Shown here: piece by piece, positions 45,256-54,743 of the stretch
How the letters are laid out: every line of letters starts with the position of its first letter
Position numbering within the stretch: position 1 is the first letter of the stretch
Assembly: GCA_033065855.1 (NCBI GenBank)
Contig: JAVXUO010002370.1
Span: 868,001-932,000 of the forward strand
DNA length: 64,000 bases
DNA from: Escallonia rubra
Lineage: Eukaryota > Streptophyta > Magnoliopsida > Escalloniales > Escalloniaceae
Direction: 5' to 3'
Program-made: the position numbers and the translations under genes
Notes under the pieces: model-generated
What the model was told of the DNA's origin: nothing
Databases searched by the model: none
Seen by the model: only the letters and a program-made list of their open reading frames with translations

Positions 45256-45827
45256 TGACAGATAGAAATTTAAACACTGAGCCTCATCAAGAGCCTTTTA
45301 GTTTTCAAGACATGATTAACAATTTTAATATAGATCAACAGACTACCGAACACATATTAAACACCTTTAGTTTATATTATACGGCTTTAGAAACTATAGA
45401 CACTACAAATGAAAGGATAAAACATTATATAGACACTAACTCCATTAATTTAGTATACAACCCTTTATCTTTTTATATAAGATATTTTCTAAATTTAGAC
45501 TTATTATTAGAAGATTTTGATGTTTTCTTTCAACATCTATTAGGTTTCTATATACAATTAAAAGACGATCAGAACAACTCATTATATTACACTGAATTTC
45601 ATAGAAGACTAGATCATTTAGAACCAACCTCTAATCAAACACTAGAATTAAACAATTTAAGGATACCTACAAACGTCTCTTTAGAAATCATAAACAATAT
45701 GAATAGTTTACAGTTAGAATCAGACTTAGATTATGAAGACTATTTAAATTATGAAGAAGATAGTAATGATTACCCTTGGGATGATGAAGCCCTAGCCAAT
45801 CTAGACAACTCTCTTAATGGTATATAG
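45255..45827 (+). CDS. Viral ORF3, 190 aa, third paralogue
   Basis: Open frame. The core shows YYTALETIDTTN (41-52), YNPLSFYI (68-75), FFQHLLGFYIQLKDD (91-105) and NNSLYY (107-112), the same spacing as in ORF1 and ORF2. The C-terminal 60 residues are acidic (LDYEDYLNYEEDSNDYPWDD). No known domain. It begins in the TAATG overlap with ORF2, and its stop TAG is followed immediately by the ORF4 ATG, with no gap. A tandem triplication of one ancestral gene is the simplest reading of ORF1-3. Confidence 0.87.
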   Translation: MTDRNLNTEPHQEPFSFQDMINNFNIDQQTTEHILNTFSLYYTALETIDTTNERIKHYIDTNSINLVYNPLSFYIRYFLNLDLLLEDFDVFFQHLLGFYIQLKDDQNNSLYYTEFHRRLDHLEPTSNQTLELNNLRIPTNVSLEIINNMNSLQLESDLDYEDYLNYEEDSNDYPWDDEALANLDNSLNGI

Positions 45828-46103
45828 ATGACTACTACAAACAAATTAGAAATAATTAATCTTCAGACAGATACAAAAAGTTTAAAAACAATTAGAGAAA
45901 ACTTAGACTATATGAAAGATGTTTTTAAACAATCTTCAGACAAGACAAAAAACAATGAAATAATAGTATTAGAAAAACTTAGTAAACAGGCTATTGAAAT
46001 AGAAAAAATAATAACAATAATAGAAAAGCTAGTAAATATAACTAATAAGCTAGAAGATAACTTAAGACAATATTTTAATATTCAAGGACTAGATTACAAA
46101 TGA
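45828..46103 (+). CDS. Viral ORF4, 91-aa coiled-coil protein
   Basis: Lys/Glu/Ile/Leu-rich throughout. Heptad-like spacing runs from about residue 8 to 82 (LKTIRENLDYMKDVF, IVLEKLSKQAIEIEKIITI, IEKLVNITNKLEDNL), suggesting a parallel oligomer. In caulimoviruses a small coiled-coil virion-associated protein sits upstream of the coat gene, and this could be its equivalent by size and fold, but I see no sequence signature proving it. It overlaps ORF5 by four bases (ATGA). Four near-identical copies occur in the window. Confidence 0.85.
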   Translation: MTTTNKLEIINLQTDTKSLKTIRENLDYMKDVFKQSSDKTKNNEIIVLEKLSKQAIEIEKIITIIEKLVNITNKLEDNLRQYFNIQGLDYK

Positions 46104-46435
46104 CCACTTCCAAAAACTATGAAAACTATTCAGACTATAAACAAGCTATGTTAGATGAAAATGATTACTTATTCCCAGCAGAAGGCATATCTAAAAACGC
46201 TCTGGGAACTCCAAACGATCTTTCTAATAGAAAACAAAATAATGTTATTATAATGTTACTAATAAAATGTTTAGAAAGACTCGACACCCTAGCCCTAAAA
46301 GTAGAGCTATTTCTTAAACCAAAAACAGAGACTAGCTTAGATATGGATGTTATATGCAAAAAATTAGAAAAAATAAAAGTAGACAAACCTAAAAAGAAAA
46401 AAGACTTAAAATTTTTAACATATGACAAGTCATAA
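46100..46435 (+). CDS. Viral ORF5, 111 aa, basic C-terminus
   Basis: MTTSKNYENYSDYKQAMLDE lead, then a middle amphipathic helix (NNVIIMLLIKCLERLDTLAL) and a Lys-rich end (KKLEKIKVDKPKKKKDLKFL) that could bind nucleic acid. Lead plus helix resembles the design of badnavirus-type ORF1/ORF2 proteins only loosely. Family not recognised. It starts in the ATGA overlap with ORF4 and overlaps the movement protein by 14 bases. Confidence 0.82.
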   Translation: MTTSKNYENYSDYKQAMLDENDYLFPAEGISKNALGTPNDLSNRKQNNVIIMLLIKCLERLDTLALKVELFLKPKTETSLDMDVICKKLEKIKVDKPKKKKDLKFLTYDKS

Positions 46436-47390
46436 TAGTCGTATGGTAGGAAGAGGAAATATAGAGGACAGAACCAGAACAGAAGTTTTGGCTACTGAAA
46501 CTAGAAGACGTAATGAAAACACATTACAAAATAGAGTTCTTAGATTATTTAGAACACCTTCTATTCCTATAATCTCTTTAGAACAAATAATAGATATTGA
46601 TAGTCAAATACAACAATTTAGACAAAATAGACTAGATTTAATATCCCCACAAATCTTATATCAACATCATTCTCAGTTCAATCAAACCAGACTATTTATG
46701 CATTATAGAGAAACACAAAATAGATGTATAGGAGAAGATGTAGCTAGTATCAATTTAATACATCCAGACTCTGAAATTGAGTTAACTAAAGGAAATTTTA
46801 ATTTAACACATATAGGATTAATAGTAATAGGAATAAAAGGCTTAACTAGAAGAGATACAGGCGCTAAAGTATTTCTAGCTATAGTAGATGATAGATTCTC
46901 TAGTGAACAAGCTATCATAGGAGCTATAGAAGTTGACATGAACAACAATGGCGGCATCTTTTATTGTGCACCAGATTTTTGTATTAATACAAAAGATTTT
47001 GCCAAAAACATAAAAGTAAAAATAATGACTAAAGGATATAAAGATTTTCAACAAGGCAAAAACCTTTTAATATGCACCACCTTTATAGGAAAATTAACAC
47101 AAAGTAGTCAAGTAGGATATAAGTTAACCATAGATGACACTGCAAAATTTATTATAAATCGAGGTATTAGACTTTTACCACCTTACAAGGTAGATTCCTT
47201 AGAAAATGCAGGACAAGAATGGCTAGTAGATAAGATTTTAACTACTAGTTCTAATAATAGCATAGTACCAACAGATAACATGTGGTACATAGATGCATCA
47301 GGAAGAAGATCAGTTAGATTTACCAATTTCGTAGAAGCTAATAATCAAGTAGAAGATCAAGATATCACAGAAGATGAAGAGAATGTATAG
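46422..47390 (+). CDS. MP: Viral movement protein (30K type), 322 aa
   Basis: Intact frame. The 30K core is clear: the conserved Asp region LAIVDDRF at 152-159, the strand SEQAIIGAIEVDMNNNGGIF at 161-180, YCAPDF at 181-186, KVKIMTKGY at 198-206 and GYKLTID at 232-238. This core is shared by caulimovirid and other plant virus movement proteins that widen plasmodesmata, mostly as tubules. The N-terminal 50 residues are Arg-rich and the tail is acidic (EDQDITEDEENV). Length is usual for the family. Here it is a separate gene, not fused to the coat polyprotein as in badnaviruses or petuviruses. The polyprotein start overlaps its end by 17 bases. Confidence 0.93.
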   Translation: MTSHNSRMVGRGNIEDRTRTEVLATETRRRNENTLQNRVLRLFRTPSIPIISLEQIIDIDSQIQQFRQNRLDLISPQILYQHHSQFNQTRLFMHYRETQNRCIGEDVASINLIHPDSEIELTKGNFNLTHIGLIVIGIKGLTRRDTGAKVFLAIVDDRFSSEQAIIGAIEVDMNNNGGIFYCAPDFCINTKDFAKNIKVKIMTKGYKDFQQGKNLLICTTFIGKLTQSSQVGYKLTIDDTAKFIINRGIRLLPPYKVDSLENAGQEWLVDKILTTSSNNSIVPTDNMWYIDASGRRSVRFTNFVEANNQVEDQDITEDEENV

Positions 47391-47442
47391 TTACCAAGAC
47401 TTTGATATCTTAAAAGACTTAGACATAAAAATTCTAAATCAA
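47374..47442 (+). pseudogene. Polyprotein start, truncated after about 23 codons
   Basis: MKRMYSYQDFDILKDLDIKI begins in the overlap with the movement gene and is cut at the joint to minus-strand transactivator DNA (tail-to-tail). About eight bases (acaataat) at the joint belong to neither side. Confidence 0.9.
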
Positions 47443-47449
47443 ACAATAA

Positions 47450-48064
47450 TTTTTCTAAAGATAAATAATCATGTCTTGATTTTAAATTATTGTGGTTTCT
47501 AATTAAGGTATTACAGTTCTCACAATCTGCTATGGTGTCTGAAATAGACGTGTCTTGACATTCTGGGCTAATATAATAATTTGGGCCGTAATGGGTCTGC
47601 ATTAAGGTGGTGGCTTCTTGAAATGTTATAGTGCCTTTGTACCATGGCAATTTTTCATTTCCGACGCCTCCTACCATTGCTTCTGGGTAATTTTTATAAA
47701 TTCCCGGAATATTGCCTTTGAATACACAATAAAAGTTGTATTTTTTAGTGTCTCTTATCTTATGAAAATAATTTGCAACAGCATTGACTGTATTGACAAA
47801 CCATCCATTGTCTTTCTTAACATAGGATTGCCATAAATTATCTAATAGAGTTCTTTGATCGACTGGAAAAGGACCAATTTTATGATCCTTGACTTGGAAT
47901 CTTGAACCAGCATGTAAGACTTCTAAATTATTACCATTGTAGTTTATTCTATTTCTACCAAGGTTGTCTACATAATTAACGAACTGTGTGGGAAAAATAG
48001 GATGTGCCTGGTTTGTCTGGTTCTGTCTTGTCTGAGCAGAAGATGCTGACGCTGAAGAAGCCAT
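47450..48064 (-). pseudogene. Viroplasmin/transactivator gene, 3' truncated (about 205 codons)
   Basis: Same protein as the full copy at 56098-57399, from MASSASASSAQTRQ through the viroplasmin domain to LSLEK, where the inversion joint removes the rest. Upstream of its start, a 78-bp deletion relative to the full copy has fused the polyprotein frame into it in another phase. Confidence 0.93.
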
Positions 48065-51000
48065 CTGAAAAATAAATCTGCAATGGAGTTATCAACTCCT
48101 TTAATATGCTGCCATTCTATTTTGTCTATCCTATAATTGCTTAAGGTAGTCATAAATTTTAACCATCTATTAGTATATCTAGAATCTTTATTTTTATTGT
48201 ATCTTACTATGGCTTCACAGTCTGTCCTAATGCAAAACTCATATTTTGAAATTAGGAGTGCCTTGAATTGTTCTAGGGCATAAACTATAGCTAGTAATTC
48301 AAAGTCTAAACTAGTTAAGTATTGGTTACTTTCTTTGTATTTGCCGCTAGAGTACCTGCATATTCTTTCTTCTTTCTCATTACTATATTTATTTGGTTTG
48401 CAGTATAAAACTGCTCCCCAACCTTCTTTGCATCCATCTGTCTGAACTATAAGGTAATCTGTATCTAAGGGTAGATATAGGTCTGGTAAATTTTTAACTT
48501 TTTCTTTTATAGTTTTAACTATTTTAATATCTTCTATATTAAAATGTCTTTGTCCATTTTTTCTAGTTTTATTGTATAGAGGACCTATTAGTTTGCTAAG
48601 ATCTTTAAAATACATTCTAGCTTGATTAATTAATCCTAAAAAGGCTTGAATTTGTTTTAATCCTTCTAACTTGTCAGGAAAGTCTAAAATCTTTTTAGCT
48701 ATATGCTCTTGTAATTTAATTTTGCCATTTCCTATTTCCATTCCTAAGAATTTTATATTAGTTTTAAATAATTCTACTTTCTTTTTACTAAGAATTAAAC
48801 CATGTTTATTAAAGAGTTTGAATACTAAATCTAGATGAGACAAATGCTCATTTTCATTTTTACTACAAACTAGTATGTCATCTATATAAACCAAGATAAA
48901 ATCATTATATGGTCTAAAAATATCATCCATTTTTCGCTGGAAGATACTTGGTGCTGTCTTAAGGCCGAAAGGCATAACTAACCATTCGTATAGGCCTTCG
49001 GGAGTAGTAAAAGCTGTCCATTTAACATCTTCAGGCCACATCTTGATTTGATAAAAGCCTGATTTGCAATCGAATTTACTAAATATTCTCTTGCCTTGTA
49101 TTTTACTTAAAAGGAAAGTCTTATTAGGAATATTATAACTATCGTCTTTTATGTTATCATTAAGTCTTTTATAATTTATTACCATTCTACTTCTTCCTCT
49201 TAGAATTTCTGCATGATTTCTAACTATAAAAGCTGCAGATCTATGAGGGCTATTGCTTGGCCTAATTACTTTTAAATCTGATAGATCTTTTATATGCATT
49301 TTAAAATCATCAGCATCTAAACTACTTGCTTCTATATTAGCTGTCTTGACAATATAGTCAGGATTTATAAGGTCTAGTTTACAATATATCTGATTTAAAT
49401 CCCATCTTTTGATAGGATCTTCTCCTATAAAAGGGAGTTTATCTAAAGCTCTAATTATATCATTTTTGTTTGTAAAGTAGTTTATTAGATTATAACTAAT
49501 TCTGTCTAGGTTATATATGTCTAAATCTATATTATCATCTATGTTGTCTTCATCTTCTATTATTTCTTCTATTTTTACGCATTCATTACCTATACTTTTA
49601 ATACAACAGTTTGTTTTACCATTACTGCAGTCTTCACATATTTTATTTTTTCCTTTTATATTAACATATTCCCCACCACGCTTCTGAGCGTACTCTGATG
49701 GAGTGTCAATGTTAATAGGTGTATGTGTAACATTCTGTGCTATTTGTATGAAGTCTTTTGTAATAGTTAAGGTATTGTTGTCATTTATTAAGAAATTTAT
49801 TCCAAGAATAATTTTCCCTTCTGAATGTGCTATAGGTGCACAGAAGGCTTGTTTAAGAATATAGGGTTTGCTCTGTGTATTGCAAGGTGTGAGAAAAGTA
49901 ATAGAAGCATTTGTAATATATTTATCATAAGTTATTGGGTTGCCTGTGAATCCTATTCCTATCAACGGATCATCAAAGGTTTTAACGTGTGATAGATCAG
50001 CTAAGCTTGGATCTATAACAGTTATGGTGCAACCTGTATCTATTATTGCATTTGTTTCTATTAGCTTGTTATAATGCCTAATTTGTATTCTAGTGGTTAT
50101 AAGGTTGTTAAATCTTGCTTTAGTGCAGAATTTTTCTATTTTAAAGTCTCGTTGTATTTGTTGGATTAATTGTTTATTATTTCCAAAGATTAATTCATCT
50201 TCATGCCTTTGTTTTAAAGTTTCTTCTATTAAAATAACCTTTTGTTCTAAGAATTCAAGTCTTCTATTGACATTTTTATCATAATAAACGTCTTTGTTTG
50301 TTTTTTCTTTTAAAGGTTTGATAATATCTACGTTGTATTTTAATTTAATGCATTTTATGCATGCTTCTATATAACATAATTCACATTTACATCTAACTTT
50401 AATTGCAGGGTACCAATTGCATATATAACAAGGTGTTGTATCTATTCCTTTTTCTATTTGCCACTGATGTATACAGTTTTCTTCTAAAGTTAATTTTTCA
50501 GCTAAGGGTTTAAACATAAAATTGTATATTTCTGTGTTTCTTAATGAATTTATAAAAGTATCTAGTCTATCTGTAGTTTCGACTGGAAGATTTTCATCTT
50601 CATCATCACTACTTATAGAGAGGTTATCTTCTATGTATTCATCTATTGATTTAATACTATAGATACTTTCTGTATCACTAAGTGTTTCATCTACTTCTAG
50701 GAGATCTTCATTAGTGTTATTAACTATCATTGCTTTAAAATTATTATTGTTATGTCTTCTGGGGCAATTAGAACTTAAATGATCTGGTTCACCGCATGAG
50801 TAGCAGGTGATTTTGTTTTTATATATTCTCCTAGTATCGTATTTCCTAACATGTTTAGGGTTTAGGAAAGGTCTTCTAGCCTTACTCTTTCTTAGATAAT
50901 AAGTTTTCCTAGGTTGTTTATGTCTTTTATAAGTTTTCTTATTGTACTTTGGTCTAGATTCCTCTTGACCGTAGTGTTGTGGTGTGTATATTTCTTTACA

Positions 51001-52410
51001 GAAACTGGTTTCATTTTTTAACTGTCTAGCTATTTGTATATTAGTGCATTTTGAAACTAATATTTCTATAACTCTTTCAAAAATGTCTCCTAAAGAAGGA
51101 GTCCATATATGGTCTGGGTTTAACTTATTAATTGTTTCGTAAATTTCTCTTCCTAAGGCTCCTGGTAACTTGTTTAGAAATTTATCTATTACCGTTTGTT
51201 TATAAATGTTGCCACTTTGTGAGGCAAAATAATAATATTCTTGCATGAAAGGTTTTATATTATGCCAACTATATAGATGTACTTGTTCTAATTTTCTAGC
51301 TGCTTCAGTCTGGATTAAGGTGTCTCCTGTGTTAGGGTTTCTTCCTGTTAAGATTAATTGTATAGTGTTAACAAAATTATAAGGATTAGGTCCTAAATCT
51401 GCCATTTGCTTTAAATCATTAGGATAAGTCTTTTGCCATTCTTCAAAGTTTGCTTTAGCTATAGGACCTAAGAATTGTACCATATATCTAATCATTTCTT
51501 CTCCTGTTTCTAAATTATCAGATTGCTTAGTTATAAAATTTGCTACAACAGCATCTTTCCATACTTGTATGTAATTATTTCTTTGTTGTGGATCTACGGC
51601 TGTTATATTTAAAATAAAAGGTTCTGAAGCCTTTTGTATTTTAAAGTTTTGTTCTAAAGGATGTCTTTTACCTCTAGGTTTATAGAATGGTCTACCTGAT
51701 ATATTATTTTCTATATTTGCACTTTTTCTTGGTGTATTACCATAAGGATAATATGGTCTTACATGAGGTTGGGTAGTATAAAATCTACCACCGTCATTGT
51801 TTCTATTATTAGTAGTGCCTGAATTTTCACCTTCTTCCATGAGGAAATAAGGTACTTCATTCATAAGATTGAATTTAACATTGTTTGTAGTAATCTGGGT
51901 ATCTATTGAACTTGTTTCTAATTGTTCTAGATCTACATTTATCTCTTCTAATTCTTTAGGTTGTAAGTCATCTTCTAGAGAATCTATTATTGTTTCCATT
52001 TCTGTTTCTAGTAATATGTTTTGTTCATATAGAGTCTTATGTTCCATTCTAATCTGTTCTATTTCTAGTATAGCAGTGTTTATTTTATGATCTAATTCTG
52101 TCTTGTAATTTGTTACAGGCTCAATTCTTTCTATACTTGGAGTATTCAGAGAAGGATTGAAGCTTAGGTTTATTTCATTAAGACTATCTAAAATAGGATT
52201 ATTAGGGCTATGTTGTATTGTGTATTCAGGTTGATTAAATATATCTAAACTGTTTAAATTGTCTTCCTTTTCTGTGATACGTATGAAATTTTGTAATTGT
52301 TCTATACTTAAGCCTTGTCCTACAAATGTAGTTCCTATGGATTGATTTAGAATTTTTATGTCTAAGTCTTTTAAGATATCAAAGTCTTGGTAACTATACA
52401 TTCTCTTCAT
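47968..52410 (-). CDS. Viral coat-protease-RT-RNase H polyprotein with aberrant C-terminus, 1480 aa
   Basis: Domains in order: N-terminal helical region with a coiled coil (about 100-155); coat region about 270-480; Lys/Arg-rich stretch (490-525); CCHC knuckle C536-C539-H544-C549; a second Cys cluster C661-C664-C676-C679-C684-C687, fitting C-X2-C-X11-C-X2-C-X4-C-X2-C as in badna- and tungroviruses; aspartic protease D791-T-G; RT with KFDCKSGFYQIKM and catalytic YIDD at 1175-1178; RNase H from D1325. The natural end, seen in the copy at 57462, is lost: a 78-bp deletion (joint at aaataaat, about 48068-48078) removes the stop, so the last 36 or so residues are out-of-frame transactivator sequence. 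Otherwise no stop interrupts it. The start lies within the end of the movement gene. Confidence 0.93.
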   Translation of the reverse strand: MKRMYSYQDFDILKDLDIKILNQSIGTTFVGQGLSIEQLQNFIRITEKEDNLNSLDIFNQPEYTIQHSPNNPILDSLNEINLSFNPSLNTPSIERIEPVTNYKTELDHKINTAILEIEQIRMEHKTLYEQNILLETEMETIIDSLEDDLQPKELEEINVDLEQLETSSIDTQITTNNVKFNLMNEVPYFLMEEGENSGTTNNRNNDGGRFYTTQPHVRPYYPYGNTPRKSANIENNISGRPFYKPRGKRHPLEQNFKIQKASEPFILNITAVDPQQRNNYIQVWKDAVVANFITKQSDNLETGEEMIRYMVQFLGPIAKANFEEWQKTYPNDLKQMADLGPNPYNFVNTIQLILTGRNPNTGDTLIQTEAARKLEQVHLYSWHNIKPFMQEYYYFASQSGNIYKQTVIDKFLNKLPGALGREIYETINKLNPDHIWTPSLGDIFERVIEILVSKCTNIQIARQLKNETSFCKEIYTPQHYGQEESRPKYNKKTYKRHKQPRKTYYLRKSKARRPFLNPKHVRKYDTRRIYKNKITCYSCGEPDHLSSNCPRRHNNNNFKAMIVNNTNEDLLEVDETLSDTESIYSIKSIDEYIEDNLSISSDDEDENLPVETTDRLDTFINSLRNTEIYNFMFKPLAEKLTLEENCIHQWQIEKGIDTTPCYICNWYPAIKVRCKCELCYIEACIKCIKLKYNVDIIKPLKEKTNKDVYYDKNVNRRLEFLEQKVILIEETLKQRHEDELIFGNNKQLIQQIQRDFKIEKFCTKARFNNLITTRIQIRHYNKLIETNAIIDTGCTITVIDPSLADLSHVKTFDDPLIGIGFTGNPITYDKYITNASITFLTPCNTQSKPYILKQAFCAPIAHSEGKIILGINFLINDNNTLTITKDFIQIAQNVTHTPINIDTPSEYAQKRGGEYVNIKGKNKICEDCSNGKTNCCIKSIGNECVKIEEIIEDEDNIDDNIDLDIYNLDRISYNLINYFTNKNDIIRALDKLPFIGEDPIKRWDLNQIYCKLDLINPDYIVKTANIEASSLDADDFKMHIKDLSDLKVIRPSNSPHRSAAFIVRNHAEILRGRSRMVINYKRLNDNIKDDSYNIPNKTFLLSKIQGKRIFSKFDCKSGFYQIKMWPEDVKWTAFTTPEGLYEWLVMPFGLKTAPSIFQRKMDDIFRPYNDFILVYIDDILVCSKNENEHLSHLDLVFKLFNKHGLILSKKKVELFKTNIKFLGMEIGNGKIKLQEHIAKKILDFPDKLEGLKQIQAFLGLINQARMYFKDLSKLIGPLYNKTRKNGQRHFNIEDIKIVKTIKEKVKNLPDLYLPLDTDYLIVQTDGCKEGWGAVLYCKPNKYSNEKEERICRYSSGKYKESNQYLTSLDFELLAIVYALEQFKALLISKYEFCIRTDCEAIVRYNKNKDSRYTNRWLKFMTTLSNYRIDKIEWQHIKGVDNSIADLFFRWLLQRQHLLLRQDRTRQTRHILFFPHSSLIM

Positions 52411-52696
52411 CTTCTGTGATATCTTGATCTTCTACTTGATTATTAGCTTCTACGAAATTGGTAAATCTAACTGATCTTCTTCCTGATGCATCTATGTACC
52501 ACATGTTATCTGTTGGTACTATGCTATTATTAGAACTAGTAGTTAAAATCTTATCTACTAGCCATTCTTGTCCTGCATTTTCTAAGGAATCTACCTTGTA
52601 AGGTGGTAAAAGTCTAATACCTCGATTTATAATAAATTTTGCAGTGTCATCTATGGTTAACTTATATCCTACTTGACTACTTTGTGTTTTTTGCAT
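52394..52696 (-). pseudogene. Movement protein C-terminal remnant
   Basis: The last 96 or so residues of the movement protein (SSQVGYKLTIDD onward) preceded by ORF5 codons. Relative to the plus block, 734 bases are missing (equivalent of 46364-47097), with 'aa' shared at the joint. The deletion is out of frame and removes the 30K core Asp, so no movement protein is made here. Confidence 0.93.
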
Positions 52697-52950
52697 ATAA
52701 CATCCATATCTAAGCTAGTCTCTGTTTTTGGTTTAAGAAATAGCTCTACTTTTAGGGCTAGGGTGTCGAGTCTTTCTAAACATTTTATTAGTAACATTAT
52801 AATAACATTATTTTGTTTTCTATTAGAAAGATCGTTTGGAGTTCCCAGAGCGTTTTTAGATATGCCTTCTGCTGGGAATAAGTAATCATTTTCATCTAAC
52901 ATAGCTTGTTTATAGTCTGAATAGTTTTCATAGTTTTTGGAAGTGGTCAT
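52669..52950 (-). pseudogene. ORF5 truncated by the same deletion (93 aa)
   Basis: The first 87 or so residues match ORF5 at 46100, then a short foreign tail (HKVVK) and stop from shifted movement-gene DNA. The basic C-terminus is lost. Confidence 0.92.
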
Positions 52951-53222
52951 TTGTAATCTAGTCCTTGAATATTAAAATATTGTCTTAAGTTATCTTCTAG
53001 CTTATTAGTTATATTTACTAGCTTTTCTATTATTGTTATTATTTTTTCTATTTCAATAGCCTGTTTACTAAGTTTTTCTAATACTATTATTTCATTGTTT
53101 TTTGTCTTGTCTGAAGATTGTTTAAAAACATCTTTCATATAGTCTAAGTTTTCTCTAATTGTTTTTAAACTTTTTGTATCTGTCTGAAGATTAATTATTT
53201 CTAATTTGTTTGTAGTAGTCAT
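52947..53222 (-). CDS. Viral ORF4, coiled-coil protein (minus copy)
   Basis: Predicted protein identical to the copy at 45828: 91 residues, coiled coil. Linked to ORF3 by TAG-ATG adjacency and to truncated ORF5 by an ATGA overlap. Confidence 0.85.
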   Translation of the reverse strand: MTTTNKLEIINLQTDTKSLKTIRENLDYMKDVFKQSSDKTKNNEIIVLEKLSKQAIEIEKIITIIEKLVNITNKLEDNLRQYFNIQGLDYK

Positions 53223-53795
53223 CTATATACCATTAAGAGAGTTGTCTAGATTGGCTAGGGCTTCATCATCCCAAGGGTAATCATTACTATCTTCTTCATA
53301 ATTTAAATAGTCTTCATAATCTAAGTCTGATTCTAACTGTAAACTATTCATATTGTTTATGATTTCTAAAGAGACGTTTGTAGGTATCCTTAAATTGTTT
53401 AATTCTAGTGTTTGATTAGAGGTTGGTTCTAAATGATCTAGTCTTCTATGAAATTCAGTGTAATATAATGAGTTGTTCTGATCGTCTTTTAATTGTATAT
53501 AGAAACCTAATAGATGTTGAAAGAAAACATCAAAATCTTCTAATAATAAGTCTAAATTTAGAAAATATCTTATATAAAAAGATAAAGGGTTGTATACTAA
53601 ATTAATGGAGTTAGTGTCTATATAATGTTTTATCCTTTCATTTGTAGTGTCTATAGTTTCTAAAGCCGTATAATATAAACTAAAGGTGTTTAATATGTGT
53701 TCGGTAGTCTGTTGATCTATATTAAAATTGTTAATCATGTCTTGAAAACTAAAAGGCTCTTGATGAGGCTCAGTGTTTAAATTTCTATCTGTCAT
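53223..53795 (-). CDS. Viral ORF3 (minus copy)
   Basis: 190 residues, same protein as at 45255. Intact, with the TAATG overlap to ORF2 kept. Confidence 0.86.
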   Translation of the reverse strand: MTDRNLNTEPHQEPFSFQDMINNFNIDQQTTEHILNTFSLYYTALETIDTTNERIKHYIDTNSINLVYNPLSFYIRYFLNLDLLLEDFDVFFQHLLGFYIQLKDDQNNSLYYTEFHRRLDHLEPTSNQTLELNNLRIPTNVSLEIINNMNSLQLESDLDYEDYLNYEEDSNDYPWDDEALANLDNSLNGI

Positions 53796-54310
53796 TAATC
53801 TGGAAGGTGTAAACTGTTTGGTTCTTCATTATTACTAGAACTATCTGAATCTGTACTGTCTATATTACTTGTAATTTGTAAGAAATTTATATGGTCTGTT
53901 AAATTTTCTAAGGCAGTAGATTCGTGTCTTTCAATTATAGTTCTAAATCTATCAAAATGGGGTCTATTGATTCTAAGTCTCAAATATTCCCTACTGTAAT
54001 AATCGTTATTCTTAATGTCTTTATAATATATGTAAAATTCTACTATTTGTTTTAAGTAAGTGTCTATGCCTATGGTTATAGCAGAAACATTTATAAAAGT
54101 ACTAATGTAACTTCTTAAGGGATTATACCTAAGTGGTAATGTATTTGCAGCTATATGAGATGTAATCAAATCATTTGTGTCATCGATTACTTCTAATGTT
54201 ACTAGAAATCTACGGAATTGTATATAATTGGCTTCGAAACGGTCTTCTGAACTACTAATATAAGTAGGTTGTCTTTGTCTAGGAATGTCTGGTGAACTAT
54301 TACTGGCCAT
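53795..54310 (-). CDS. Viral ORF2 (minus copy)
   Basis: 171 residues from the preferred Met at 54310 (179 from 54334). Same protein as at 44740, intact. Confidence 0.85.
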   Translation of the reverse strand: MASNSSPDIPRQRQPTYISSSEDRFEANYIQFRRFLVTLEVIDDTNDLITSHIAANTLPLRYNPLRSYISTFINVSAITIGIDTYLKQIVEFYIYYKDIKNNDYYSREYLRLRINRPHFDRFRTIIERHESTALENLTDHINFLQITSNIDSTDSDSSSNNEEPNSLHLPD

Positions 54311-54743
54311 TTGGTTCATCGTAACTAGGTTCATCGTAACTACTTAGAGGAGGCCTGTGAACTGATGGTAGTACTGCATTTCTCCTTAATATCTGTTGAA
54401 CATGCATAGAAGAATATCTACTGTTGTTTGCTTGATCTATTAGTCCTATATGATGTCTTAAAAGTTTTTCTAGGTATTCATTCATTACACGTGTATAGGG
54501 ATCTAACAGAGAAGTGTAATTTAGATAGGATTTTAGAGGATCTCTAAATATTCTATGCCTACCTGTGTCTAGAAAATATTTAAGACTTTGGTTTGTAGAA
54601 TTAACAAGATCTAAAGCAGTATAAAAAGCATTAAATTGTCTAGCATGTGCCTGATATTGTTCATAGTCTTCAGTGTAAGAACAATAGTATGTGGGATTAG
54701 TAGGTCTAATACTAGCAGTTCCATTTACAGGTTGTTCATCCAT
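54300..54743 (-). CDS. Viral ORF1 (minus copy)
   Basis: 147 residues, same protein as at 44307, intact. Its leader with primer site lies at 54744-55130. Confidence 0.85.
   Translation of the reverse strand: MDEQPVNGTASIRPTNPTYYCSYTEDYEQYQAHARQFNAFYTALDLVNSTNQSLKYFLDTGRHRIFRDPLKSYLNYTSLLDPYTRVMNEYLEKLLRHHIGLIDQANNSRYSSMHVQQILRRNAVLPSVHRPPLSSYDEPSYDEPNGQ

Noticed and set aside
46165-46428. Minus-strand frames opposite ORF5, ORF3 and movement gene (also near 45445, 46703, 51869, 53423, 62166 and 62704)
   Set aside because: Shadow frames copied with each viral block; no independent signals.
47968-48078. Novel C-terminal domain of the polyprotein
   Set aside because: The last 36 or so residues are out-of-frame transactivator DNA after a 78-base deletion; the other copy ends normally at 57462.
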